64,000 nt of DNA from assembly GCF_002284565.1 (NCBI RefSeq), contig NZ_NPKI01000026.1, forward strand, positions 163,292 through 227,291, read 5' to 3'. Below the pieces are notes generated by a model. It did no database searches. It was given only the letters and a program-made list of their open reading frames with translations, and was not told the DNA's origin. This document shows positions 43,311 through 52,150 of this stretch, in pieces. The DNA is from Mesorhizobium mediterraneum (GTDB lineage: Bacteria > Pseudomonadota > Alphaproteobacteria > Rhizobiales > Rhizobiaceae). Position numbers and translations under genes: made by a program. The number at the start of each line of letters is the position of its first letter. The first letter of the stretch is position 1.

Positions 43311-46300
43311 GTGACATCCCAGATGAAGAGATTTCCCATTGTGGGCGTCGGCGCGTCAGCCGGCGGCATTCCCGCAATGGAGGGTCTGTTCAAAGGCATC
43401 AGCGGCCAGCCCGGCATGGCGTTCGTCATCGTGACCCATCTCAGTCCCGGGCGCGAAAGCCTGCTTCACGAAGTGGTCGGGCGTTATACGCGGCTGCCGG
43501 TTGTCGTCGTAGAGGATGGCACCACCGTCCTATCCGACCACATTTACGTGATGCCGCAAAACGTCGTTCTCACGATCGAGAAGGGGGTGCTGCATCTGCG
43601 GCCGTCGAACGTGTTCAACCGCGAGCGCAAGCCGATCGACATCTTCTTCAGCGCGCTTGCCGAGGACCAGGGCGAATATGCGGTCGGGGTCATTTTGTCG
43701 GGCGGCGATTCGGACGGCACGCTGGGCGCAAAGGCGATCAAGGAACGCGGCGGACTGACGGTCGCCCAGGCCCCCAACGGCTACGGTCCGCGCAACCCCG
43801 ACATGCCGAAAAGTGCGATTTCCAGCGGACTGATCGATATAGCGGCGCCCGCGGAGCGCATCGGTGCGAAGCTGGAGGGATTCGCCCGCAGCTTCGATCT
43901 GCTGAACGGGATTGCCGACGACGGCGGCGAGCACGGCACGGGAGACATCGGTCGGCTGCGCGAGGAAATCTACGGCATTCTGCGCGGTCATTCCGGCCAC
44001 GACTTCTCCGGGTACAAGTCCAAGACATTCCTGCGTCGCGTAAAACGGCGCATGCAGATCGCACAGCTTCAGTCAATTGCTGACTATGTCGAATGGCTGA
44101 AGAAAGACCCTCGCGAGGTGACGGACCTCTTCCGCGATCTTTTGATCAACGTCACCGATTTTTTCCGTGACCCCGACGCTTTCAAGCTGCTTGAGGAGAA
44201 GATCGTACCGCAGCTTTTCGAGGGCAAGACTGCCAGCGATGCGGTCAGGATCTGGGTGCCTGGCTGCGCCACCGGCGAGGAGGTGTTCTCCATCGGCATG
44301 CTGATGCGCGAACACATGGAGACACTTTCGGTTGTGCCGCGCGTCCAGATATTTGCGACTGATATCGATGAGCCGGCGCTCGCGGTGGCGCGCGCAGCGC
44401 GTTACCCGGCGGCATTGCTGCAGGGGCTCTCGCCCGAACGCAAGCAGCGTTTTTTCAGCAGCGACGGCGACAGTTATGTGCTTACCAACGAGGTACGGGA
44501 GCTGTGCGTCTTTTCGCCTCACAGCGTCGTCCGCGACCCGCCCTTTTCGCGCATGGACATGGTTTCATGCCGCAACCTCCTGATCTATTTCGGCTCGAAC
44601 ATCCAGAACCGGGTCATTCCGATCTTTCACTACGCGCTGAAGCCGGGCGGTTACCTTTTCCTCGGCACGTCCGAAAGCGTGGGTCAGCACGACAACCTCT
44701 TCGCCACGGTCGACAAGAAGCAGCGCATTTTTCAGGCGCGGGAACATGCCTCGCCCCATATAACGCTGCCGACGCTGATCGGCGACGCCCGTTCGGGCGC
44801 CTTCCTGGCCGAAGGCACGGGGTCCAAGAAGGGAACCGCCGGCTACCCGCTTCGGCAGGCGGTCGAGGCACAGGTGCTGGAGCGTTTCGCGCCGCCGCAC
44901 GTCCTGGTCAATGGCGATGGCGACGTCGTCTACTATTCGGCCCGGACAGGCAGATATCTCGAAGCGCCGCAGGGCATTCCGAGCCGGCAAGTGCTGACTT
45001 TGGCTCGCCGCGGGCTGAGGCTCGACCTGCGTGCGGCCTTGCGGGAAGCGGCCGCGACTCGCCGCACCGTGGTGCGTGAGAATGTCGTCGTCGATGAGGA
45101 CGACGAACCGGTCCAGTCGATCAAACTCACTGTCGAGCCCCTGGCGGAACTCGGCAAGCGTGAACAGCTTTATCTTGTCCTGTTCGAACCGTTCGGGCCA
45201 GCACAGGCGCGGTCGGATGTGGGGCGCGAAGACCGTGATATCGAAGGTGCTGCCGATCTCGAGCGGGAGCTGCGCGAGACGCGCGAGCGACTGCAATCGA
45301 CGATCGAGGAGTACGAAACCGCGCTGGAAGAGGTGAAATCGTCGAACGAGGAACTCGTCTCCGTCAATGAGGAGGCGCAGTCGACCAACGAGGAGCTTGA
45401 GGCTTCGAAGGAGGAGATGCAGTCGCTCAACGAGGAGCTCAACACCATCAATTCAGAGCTGACCAGCAAGATAGAGGAACTCGATCGCGCCAACAGCGAT
45501 TTGCGGAATCTGTTCGAGAGCACGCAGATCGCAACCATTTTCCTCGACCGCAATCTGGTGGTGCGGACCTTTACTCCGGCGGCCTCACCTTTCTTCAGCC
45601 TACGTCCCTCCGACGTCGGCCGGCCACTGACCGAGCTTTCGAGCCAGCTCGACTATCCCGAGCTAAAACAGCACATCGATGCCGTGTTCGAAACCGGAGA
45701 GACCCTGAAACATCATCTGGCGCGTGACGACCAGGGCCGGTTTCACATGGTTCGTATCAATCCGTATCGCGACAAGGACAATAGAATCCAGGGCGTCGTG
45801 GTCACATTGGTCGACGTCACCACCTTGGCCGAGGCGGAAACGCAAAACCAGGTGCTCATTTCGGAGCTGAATCACCGCGTCAAGAACATGCTGGCGGTCG
45901 TCGCCAGCATCGCCAACCGCACCCGCGAAAATTCGGAATCGAAGGAAGAGTTCGCCGAAGCGCTGATCGGTCGCTTGCACGCCATGTCGCGGGCTTACGG
46001 TCTGCTGTCGAAGGAGCGCTGGAAAGAAGCCTCGATCAGCGAACTGCTGCGGCAGGAACTCGAACCTTTCGGCAGTGACCGGTTCGAGCTTGACGGCGCT
46101 GAAGAGAAACTTAGCCCGCAACAGGGCCTTTCCCTCAGCATGGCCATTCATGAGCTGGCAACCAACGCCGCCAAATATGGCGCGCTGTCGAAGCAGCAGG
46201 GCAGGGTGGCGCTGAAGTGGTCGGCAGACGGCGACGTTTTCAGGCTTGCCTGGCGCGAGAAGAACGGGCCGCCCGTCAGAAAGCCAGAAGTAAACGGCTT

Positions 46301-46424
46301 CGGGCTTTCCCTGTTGCAGGGCGAGATCGGCTACAGGCTAGGCGGAAACGTCGAGACCGCCTTCAATCGTGACGGCCTTGAGGTCCAGATCACATTTCCG
46401 ATGATGGGCAAAGAGACGCCGTGA
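43311..46424 (+). CDS. CheB-CheR-PAS-HWE sensor histidine kinase
   Basis: 1037 aa from GTG 43311 (GAGGG six bases upstream). Order: CheB methylesterase-like (GASAGG, VTHLSP, LSGGDSDGT), CheR methyltransferase-like (VPGCATGEEVFS), a coiled coil (about 640-730), a PAS domain, then the HWE-type histidine kinase: ELNHRVKNMLAVV (H about 855), HELATNAAKYGALS and LAWREKNGPPV (WxE). No membrane segment, so it is a cytosolic sensor. HWE kinases of this kind feed the PhyR-type stress pathway in rhizobia. Overlaps the next gene as GTGA. Confidence 0.9.
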   Translation: MTSQMKRFPIVGVGASAGGIPAMEGLFKGISGQPGMAFVIVTHLSPGRESLLHEVVGRYTRLPVVVVEDGTTVLSDHIYVMPQNVVLTIEKGVLHLRPSNVFNRERKPIDIFFSALAEDQGEYAVGVILSGGDSDGTLGAKAIKERGGLTVAQAPNGYGPRNPDMPKSAISSGLIDIAAPAERIGAKLEGFARSFDLLNGIADDGGEHGTGDIGRLREEIYGILRGHSGHDFSGYKSKTFLRRVKRRMQIAQLQSIADYVEWLKKDPREVTDLFRDLLINVTDFFRDPDAFKLLEEKIVPQLFEGKTASDAVRIWVPGCATGEEVFSIGMLMREHMETLSVVPRVQIFATDIDEPALAVARAARYPAALLQGLSPERKQRFFSSDGDSYVLTNEVRELCVFSPHSVVRDPPFSRMDMVSCRNLLIYFGSNIQNRVIPIFHYALKPGGYLFLGTSESVGQHDNLFATVDKKQRIFQAREHASPHITLPTLIGDARSGAFLAEGTGSKKGTAGYPLRQAVEAQVLERFAPPHVLVNGDGDVVYYSARTGRYLEAPQGIPSRQVLTLARRGLRLDLRAALREAAATRRTVVRENVVVDEDDEPVQSIKLTVEPLAELGKREQLYLVLFEPFGPAQARSDVGREDRDIEGAADLERELRETRERLQSTIEEYETALEEVKSSNEELVSVNEEAQSTNEELEASKEEMQSLNEELNTINSELTSKIEELDRANSDLRNLFESTQIATIFLDRNLVVRTFTPAASPFFSLRPSDVGRPLTELSSQLDYPELKQHIDAVFETGETLKHHLARDDQGRFHMVRINPYRDKDNRIQGVVVTLVDVTTLAEAETQNQVLISELNHRVKNMLAVVASIANRTRENSESKEEFAEALIGRLHAMSRAYGLLSKERWKEASISELLRQELEPFGSDRFELDGAEEKLSPQQGLSLSMAIHELATNAAKYGALSKQQGRVALKWSADGDVFRLAWREKNGPPVRKPEVNGFGLSLLQGEIGYRLGGNVETAFNRDGLEVQITFPMMGKETP

Positions 46425-46780
46425 GCGATCCGCTGCGCGTTCTGGTGGTCGAGGATGAATGGCTCATCGCCGAGGACATCGCTGCGTGTCTGCGCGCTTC
46501 GGGACATCAGGTGATCGGCCCGGCCCCTTCGGTGGCGGCGGCCCTGCGTCTTATCGGCGAAAATCATGTCGACGTGGCGCTGCTGGATGTTCAGCTGCAT
46601 GGCGAAACAAGCCTGGCGATCGCAGAAGAACTGCAAACCCGCCACATCCCGTTCGCGTGTCTGACCGGATTTGGGCCGCGCGATGTTCCATCAGCCTTCG
46701 CCAACTTCAAATTTGTTCGCAAGCCGGCAGATCAGGCTGCCATTCTGGGCGCCTTGGCTGAATTGGTCAGGGTGGCCTAG
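46421..46780 (+). CDS. Single-domain response regulator
   Basis: 119 aa, receiver only: VLVVEDEWLI, ALLDVQLHG (phospho-Asp) and VRKPAD. IPFACLTGFGPRDVP resembles the FATGUY motif of single-domain regulators (SdrG/MrrA type) in the alphaproteobacterial stress pathway. GTG start overlaps the kinase stop, so the two are translated together and the kinase is its likely phosphodonor. Confidence 0.9.
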   Translation: MSDPLRVLVVEDEWLIAEDIAACLRASGHQVIGPAPSVAAALRLIGENHVDVALLDVQLHGETSLAIAEELQTRHIPFACLTGFGPRDVPSAFANFKFVRKPADQAAILGALAELVRVA

Positions 46781-46798
46781 CTTATTTCAGCAGACTCG

Positions 46799-47194
46799 TC
46801 ATGGATCGAAGGGCGGAAAGCGATCACCGGCAAATTGCTCCGCCCAAGGCAATGCCATGAGCCAGTTCTCACGGCGCGGTACCCACAGTTCGTAGTCGGG
46901 AATGAGGTCGCTGGGAGCCATATCGAGCGAGCCGAGCATGATCTCGGCCTCGTTGTCCCGCAGCCAGGCGATGTGCGAACCGCATTGCGGGCAGAAACTG
47001 CGTCTGGCGAACGTGTTCATTTGTCCGCTGCCTTCATAGGCTGACATGGGCCAGACGCCAAACGGCGTGAAAAAGCTGCCGCTGGCGCGGCGGCAATCCT
47101 GGCAGTGGCAAATTCCGACCCGCAACGGTGGGCCGCTCACCTTGAAGCGAACGGCGCCGCACAGACAACCGCCGTCCCGTTCGACCCCTGCCAT
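46799..47194 (-). CDS. GFA/CENP-V family zinc protein
   Basis: 131 aa. Zinc-binding cysteines appear as GGCLCGAVRF, ICHCQDCRRASG and FCPQCGSHIAW, the pattern of the glutathione-dependent formaldehyde-activating-like (GFA) family. Members bind zinc, but most have no shown enzyme activity. Six bases after the 47200-47433 gene stop, so probably expressed from the EcfG-type promoter at 47502. Confidence 0.88.
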   Translation of the reverse strand: MAGVERDGGCLCGAVRFKVSGPPLRVGICHCQDCRRASGSFFTPFGVWPMSAYEGSGQMNTFARRSFCPQCGSHIAWLRDNEAEIMLGSLDMAPSDLIPDYELWVPRRENWLMALPWAEQFAGDRFPPFDP

Positions 47195-47199
47195 CGCCT

Positions 47200-47433
47200 T
47201 CAGTCCAGCGGTTTGTCTGTCGGCCGCGGCGTGGTGCCCGACTGGCGCGGCCCGCCGGCATTGCGGTTCACCACCGGATTATCCAGCGGAGCGGTCGATG
47301 GCTTCGATGTTCCCGCGGTTTTTGGCGTCGGCGGTTTCGCTCCCGCGTCCGTTTCGTTGGCATCGCGTCTTGGATGCCGCAAGCCGTCGGCATTCACTTG
47401 CCGGATTGCCGGCTTCGATGTGGTGTTTGCCAT
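47200..47433 (-). CDS. Disordered Pro/Thr/Asn-rich small protein
   Basis: 77 aa, hydrophilic throughout, rich in P, T, N and K (KPPTPKTAGTSKPSTAP). AAGGAG sits six bases before the ATG, a strong sign of translation. EcfG-type promoter 68 bases upstream. Possibly an intrinsically disordered stress protein; no family recognised. Confidence 0.68.
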   Translation of the reverse strand: MANTTSKPAIRQVNADGLRHPRRDANETDAGAKPPTPKTAGTSKPSTAPLDNPVVNRNAGGPRQSGTTPRPTDKPLD

Positions 47434-47501
47434 GGGATCTCCTTCCTGCTGCGGCGGAAAGAACGGATGGTTTCGTTCTTAGCCCACAGCTCGTACATCT
47501 C

Positions 47502-47526
47502 AACCGCCGGCAAGGTGCGAAGTTCC
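47502..47526 (-). promoter_or_regulatory. EcfG-type promoter for the 47433 gene and GFA gene
   Basis: Minus strand GGAAC (47526-47522), 17 bases, GTT (47504-47502). Divergent to the site at 47836. The rest of 47434-47883 has no convincing gene. Confidence 0.72.
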
Positions 47527-47835
47527 ACGGCCTGGAGCTTCAGGTGTCCTCTTCGGTGCCAACGTATGCTGCAGGGTAAGCGGTGTACCGCCCGCACGTT
47601 TACAGTAAATCTTAAATTGGATGCTGGCGAGGAATCGCAGCCCTGATGGCACGGCAACTATGCGCCAGACGTGGCGGCCCAAAGCGGCGGCTGACGATCT
47701 GCCGGCCTCTCGCCGCCATCAGTCATTTGCTGTGGTGATCTCATAATCGCCCCCGGCAATCCCGCCATCCCCGCGCAGGATTAAGCCTTGTGCACGGCAA
47801 TGAGTCCAGCACCGCCGATTTCCACCTGACTGGCC

Positions 47836-47860
47836 GGAACCATTTTCGCTACTGGCTGTT
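47836..47860 (+). promoter_or_regulatory. EcfG-type promoter for the 47884 gene
   Basis: GGAAC at 47836-47840, 17 bases, GTT at 47858-47860, 23 bases before the ATG. Confidence 0.75.
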
Positions 47861-47883
47861 CGGCTCGCAGGAAGGAGCCGGAC

Positions 47884-48102
47884 ATGGAGCGACGTAACGC
47901 TATACTTTCGCTGGTGATAGCAGCGGTCATTATCGTCGGCTTTCTCATTGGCTTTCTGTACGCTGATATGGGCTGGCGCACCTCGCCACTCAAAAGAGCG
48001 CCTGAGCAAAACCAAGGTGGAAACGCACCAGCCGATACCTCGCCTGCAGCGGGCATCAAGAAGAATCCTCAAGAGAATACCGAGATGCCGGATCAGAAAT
48101 AA
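47884..48102 (+). CDS. Small single-pass membrane protein
   Basis: 72 aa. MERRNAILSLVIAAVIIVGFLIGFLY is an N-terminal membrane anchor with cytosolic N-terminus; the remainder is a Pro/Asn/Gln-rich tail outside. AAGGAG precedes the ATG. Topology resembles the 73-aa protein at 13569-13790. Directly behind an EcfG-type promoter. Function unknown. Confidence 0.7.
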   Translation: MERRNAILSLVIAAVIIVGFLIGFLYADMGWRTSPLKRAPEQNQGGNAPADTSPAAGIKKNPQENTEMPDQK

Positions 48103-48405
48103 CGGGGATCCTTTGGGCGCAGGCAGCGCCGGTTCGATGCGGACTTGAGGTCACTCTCGAACAATCGATCTCAGAACCTGCAGTGTCGGCTCCTTGTCCG
48201 CGCGTCCGATCCATACTTTCCGCACCGCACCTGCAAGGTCACCGAAATAGGATGGCAGATCTCGACGAGCGAACGCTCGGCTGACGCCTGATTTTCCCTT
48301 TGGAGAAGGAGCCCGCCAACCGGCGACGCTTTTGCCTGTCAGCCATCCGCCTTCAGCGCTTCATCTTGCGGATAGTGCGACCTCAGCGTATCCCTCAAGG
48401 AACTG
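48103..48405. other. Intergenic region without an intact gene
   Basis: 303 bases. On the minus strand a frame of about 65 codons ending near 48145 reads protein-like (AFARRDLPSYFGDLAGAVRK) but has no start codon, so it could be the tail of a decayed gene. No EcfG-type promoter. Confidence 0.3.
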
Positions 48406-48594
48406 TCAACTGGCCTTGGGAGCGGTGCTCGGGACCAGGAATCCACTCTTTAGCAACTCCAGGGCGTCGAGCGCGTCCTCATCCAGCAAATTTGTCAGAG
48501 CCACCCCATCTGAGAAGACAACGTTGTGGTCGTCTATGTCGTAGACTTCCCAAAGCCCATCCTTGATTCTTCGAATGGCGTGCCGGTGCTCCAT
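48406..48594 (-). CDS. Small GLWEVYD-type protein, paralogue of 13348-13569
   Basis: 62 aa. DGLWEVYDIDDHNVVFSDG followed by LLDEDALDALELLKSGFL parallels the 73-aa protein at 13348-13569. No ribosome site as strong as there; no EcfG-type promoter was found. A small soluble fold with a beta hairpin and a helix is likely. Function unknown. Confidence 0.65.
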   Translation of the reverse strand: MEHRHAIRRIKDGLWEVYDIDDHNVVFSDGVALTNLLDEDALDALELLKSGFLVPSTAPKAS

Positions 48595-49089
48595 AAGCGC
48601 ACGCTAATTGAGTCTCGGAAATGGTAGGTAGAAAAAATCAGCGGTAGGCCAACATTAGTAGTGGAAAACTCAGGCGCGCTCTGCCGCGTGGTGTGTGGAC
48701 TGAAGGGTGCAGGGCCGCCGTCGGGCCTGGCAGGCGGCAGTAGACATTCGTCGCTAGGGCAAAATGTAGGTGTCCCAGCACGAGCTATTTTGTCGGGGCA
48801 TCGCCGACCAGAACTCAGCCCAACCTGCTAAGATCAGAATGCCGGCCGCGCCCGGTCCGGGGAGGCCAAAGCGACCACGGCCGAATAGCCAGGTTGAGAA
48901 AGCGTCTGACAATCATTGCGGACACTCGGCCTCTGATGTAATTTAGAACTTGATCACGTGAGGAATATGCCCGCTGTCGCGACGGCTTTTCTCTCTTTTC
49001 TGTCTCGGCAGATAGCATGCTCTCTAACGGACCTGACACTGCAAGCTGGTTGTTGTGGTCGCCGGGTAACAGCGGTTAAGGGATTTGCC
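48595..49089. other. Intergenic region, nothing recognised
   Basis: 495 bases between divergent genes. No frame with ribosome site and protein-like composition, no EcfG-type site and no repeat was seen; the promoter of the caspase-like gene must lie here. Confidence 0.4.
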
Positions 49090-51642
49090 ATGCTTCGACG
49101 TTGCGGATTCGTTGCGGCCTTGATGCTCGCAAGCTTCGTGATCTTCGAGGCTTCTGCCGTCGAACGAAGGGTCGCCTTTGTAATCGGCAACTCCGATTAC
49201 CAAGAAATCTCGGCCCTCAAGAACCCGGCCAAAGATGTGGTGGACGTATCCAACACGTTTCGGGCGGCTGGTTTTGATGTTTTCGTCGCGAGCAATCTTA
49301 CAAAGCTGCAGTTTGAAGATCAGTTCCGTAACTATCTTGCCGCCGTGGATGGCGCCGATATCGCTGTCGTCTACTATTCCGGCCACGGCTTTCAGATCGG
49401 CGGCGAAAATTTCCTGATCCCTGTCGATGCCTCGTTGAAAGATGCGGCGGACGTCGAGGTCCAGGCAATCAAGCTGAACGATGTGCTGCAGCAGATGCGT
49501 TCGAAATCGAAGATCCAGGTGATCATCCTCGATGCCTGCCGCAACAATCCATTCCCTCGCAAGGACTATTGGCTCAGGGACCAGCTTCTTACCGCAAGCG
49601 GCACCGGCCTTGCGCAAGTAAGAAGCTCATTGAACACGCTGATCGCTTTTGCCACCGAACCCGGTGCGGTTGCCTATGACGGCGCCGGCGACCTCAGTCC
49701 TTTTTCATTGGCGTTTTCTCGTCGCGCGCTCGCCCCCAACCAGGAGATCCGCACGGTCATGGCGGCCGTCCGCCGGGATGTGGTTGAGGCTACCCAAGGC
49801 CTGCAGGTTCCCTGGGAGAACTCTTCGCTGATCGACGAAGTCGTTCTGATGCGCCGCAGCAGCCGCCCATCACTGCCGCCGGTATTGGAGAAGGTCGTGC
49901 TGTCCGGGGCCGGCCCCATCGATCTGGACCTTCCGGAACCGGTCCAGGTCGACGGCGGGACAATAACCGTCAGCATCGAAAGACCACCCGCCTTGGGACG
50001 CCTGATGCTGGACGGCAAGGTCATCGAGGCGGGAGAACTGATCCAGGGCAAGGATCTGCCGCGTTTGCAGTTTGATGTTCCCAAGGGAGCTGGCGAGCCG
50101 GAAGAGATGGATATGCTGGCCTACGCCGCACGCGACAGTTGGGGCGGCGAAGCCAAGGGCATGCTGGTGTTCCGGGTCAAGAGCGGCGAAGGAGCCGAGG
50201 GCGAACAGGTGATGGCCTCGCTCGAAGCCGAGCAGAAGCAGCAGGTGCTGCAGCGCGGCATTCATGTCACCGGTGCGGCCGAGGCGATCGAGAACCGGGA
50301 GGTCGACGTTCCGGTCGGCGTGGGCGCCGTTGCTCTGAACCTGGATGTCCCGACAGACGATGCGGCGGTCAGCCTGAAAGTCACAAACTATCCGGCAACG
50401 GGAACGCTCTCCCTGCCGGATCGGACCCTGTCGCCCGAATCGAGCTTGACGGTCGGCGAAGTCGAGGGGCTGCGCTATGAACCCCAGATCGGAGCCAGTG
50501 CACCGGTCGAGATCGCCTTCGAAATTCGGGCGGACAGCGCAATATCCAAACCCGCCAAAATGAAACTGTCGCCGAGCGTGGATCCGTGCGACCTGGCTGC
50601 CGGCGAACCTCTCGACCTTCAAGGCGTGGTCCCCGGCCTGCTGCCAAATGAAATCGGCGCCGACGCGGTGGAGCTGTGCGAGGCTGCGGTGAAGGCGTAT
50701 CCCGATGTCGCCCGCTTCCGTTATGAACTGGGACGCGCGCTGCTTGCAGCCGGCAAGGTCGACCAGGCCAGGAAAGCCATCCAGCAGGCCGCCGACAGGG
50801 GGCACGTGCGCGCGGTGTTCGAGCTCGGCTACCTCCATGCGACGGGAACGGGCCAGGCTGTCGACCGCAAGCAGGCCAACACCTTCTACGCGGTGGCATC
50901 CGACAAGGGTGACCCCTACGGCATGACGGCATGGGGTCGTGCCCTGTTCCATGGAAACGGCGTCGAGCGCGACACCGGCAAGGGGCTGGATCTGCTGCTC
51001 AAGGCGGCATCGATGGGGCACACCTATGCCATAAACGATCTCGGCGCGATCTTCACCGAAGGCCGCAACGGCGTGCCCGCCGATCAGGCCCGTGCCGTTG
51101 CCTTCCTCAAGGCCGGTGTCCAGCGCCAGGACATGTATTCGATGAACTTGCTCGGTCGCAATTACCTCAGCGGTCGAGGCGTCGAGAAGGATCCGAAGGC
51201 TGCGCTGGCGCTTTTTCAGAAGGCCATCGACCTCGGCCAGCCCTATGCGCCGGCCAGTCTTGCGCGCATGTACCGTGATGGCGTTGGCGTCGAGCAGAAC
51301 CTTGATGAAGCCCAACGCCTGTTTGAACTGGCAACCTCGCGCGGCGACCAGTCCGGCGCCTATGATCGCGCGGCTCTCGAGATGCAAAAGGGCGACCAGG
51401 CCGACCAGGCCGTCGCCGTGCGTTTCCTGGCATTCACAGTAGCGCTCGATTTTCGCAATGAGTTGCCTGACGCCCGCGCGACGTTGGCGAAATTCGGGGC
51501 CAAGCCGAAAGCGGCGGCGTTGAAGCAACTGCGTGGGGAACTCAAGTCGAAGATTCCGTTGAGCGGTTCTGTCGACAAGCAACTGGTCAAAGTGGCGAGG
51601 GCGGTCTGGGAACAAGCCAATCCGCGTCGGGATTTGTTCTGA
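49090..51642 (+). CDS. Secreted caspase-like protein with Sel1 repeats
   Basis: 850 aa from ATG 49090 (AAGGGA upstream). Signal peptide 1-23, then a caspase/C14 domain: YYSGHG (H99) and VIILDACRNNP (C150), both catalytic residues present. The middle (about 260-530) has beta-rich sequence of unknown type. Residues about 590-800 hold Sel1-type repeats (FELGYLHATGTGQAVD, SMNLLGRNYLSGRGVE, PASLARMYRDGVGVE). It would act in the periplasm or outside, probably on a protein partner. It lies near a type VI locus but its link to it is unproven. Confidence 0.88.
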   Translation: MLRRCGFVAALMLASFVIFEASAVERRVAFVIGNSDYQEISALKNPAKDVVDVSNTFRAAGFDVFVASNLTKLQFEDQFRNYLAAVDGADIAVVYYSGHGFQIGGENFLIPVDASLKDAADVEVQAIKLNDVLQQMRSKSKIQVIILDACRNNPFPRKDYWLRDQLLTASGTGLAQVRSSLNTLIAFATEPGAVAYDGAGDLSPFSLAFSRRALAPNQEIRTVMAAVRRDVVEATQGLQVPWENSSLIDEVVLMRRSSRPSLPPVLEKVVLSGAGPIDLDLPEPVQVDGGTITVSIERPPALGRLMLDGKVIEAGELIQGKDLPRLQFDVPKGAGEPEEMDMLAYAARDSWGGEAKGMLVFRVKSGEGAEGEQVMASLEAEQKQQVLQRGIHVTGAAEAIENREVDVPVGVGAVALNLDVPTDDAAVSLKVTNYPATGTLSLPDRTLSPESSLTVGEVEGLRYEPQIGASAPVEIAFEIRADSAISKPAKMKLSPSVDPCDLAAGEPLDLQGVVPGLLPNEIGADAVELCEAAVKAYPDVARFRYELGRALLAAGKVDQARKAIQQAADRGHVRAVFELGYLHATGTGQAVDRKQANTFYAVASDKGDPYGMTAWGRALFHGNGVERDTGKGLDLLLKAASMGHTYAINDLGAIFTEGRNGVPADQARAVAFLKAGVQRQDMYSMNLLGRNYLSGRGVEKDPKAALALFQKAIDLGQPYAPASLARMYRDGVGVEQNLDEAQRLFELATSRGDQSGAYDRAALEMQKGDQADQAVAVRFLAFTVALDFRNELPDARATLAKFGAKPKAAALKQLRGELKSKIPLSGSVDKQLVKVARAVWEQANPRRDLF

Positions 51643-51656
51643 TCAACAAGGAGGCA

Positions 51657-52001
51657 ATGGTGGGCAGAAATCGGAAGCAGGCAACAATCGGGATAACTCT
51701 GTCCATCGCCTTGGCGGGGGTCATGGGCTGCACATCCTGGCCACCCCTTCAACCGACGCCGCTGGTGGCGACGCCAGCACCGGCGCCGAAGGTCGTTCGC
51801 AGAGCCCCGGCGCCGCGGAAGGTCGTCAACCCGGCTCCCAAACCGGTAGCCGCCAGGAAAGCGGTTAAACCGGTCGCGGACGAGCCGGCTGCTCCCGTAA
51901 TCATTCCGACTTCGGGAGGTGGTGGCGGGACTGGCGGGAGTGGGGGGAGTGGCGGGAGTGGCGGGAGCAGCGGAGGAGGAGGCGGCTGGGGAGGAGGATA
52001 G
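51657..52001 (+). CDS. Proline-rich protein with glycine-repeat tail, probable lipoprotein
   Basis: 114 aa. Hydrophobic segment ending in GVMGC (a non-canonical lipobox), then a Pro/Ala/Lys-rich spacer (APAPKVVRRAPAPRKVV) and a tail of glycine-serine repeats. AAGGAGG precedes the ATG by two or three bases. Likely anchored in the outer or inner membrane and spanning the periplasm. It follows the caspase-like gene by 14 bases and may be co-transcribed. Confidence 0.65.
   Translation: MVGRNRKQATIGITLSIALAGVMGCTSWPPLQPTPLVATPAPAPKVVRRAPAPRKVVNPAPKPVAARKAVKPVADEPAAPVIIPTSGGGGGTGGSGGSGGSGGSSGGGGGWGGG
51917..51999 (+). repeat. GGCGGGAGT-type tandem repeats
   Basis: Imperfect 9-base units (GGCGGGAGT, GGGGGGAGT) repeated about five times at the 3' end of the lipoprotein gene, encoding GGSGGSGGS. 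Likely variable in length. Confidence 0.6.
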
Positions 52002-52150
52002 CGTTGAATGGCTGCTGCAAGTAAGCCAATTAGAGCATTTACGGCCAAGTGGAGTCACTTGGCGTCGCAGAAATGCGGCTAAATCAAACAGATAGATCCG
52101 GATGCTCAGCTCAATTTGAACGTATCCCGCTCGCGGATCCGGGCGACGGT

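Noticed and set aside
49870..51615. 581-codon minus-strand frame
   Set aside because: Antisense to the Sel1/caspase gene, whose motifs are clear on the plus strand.
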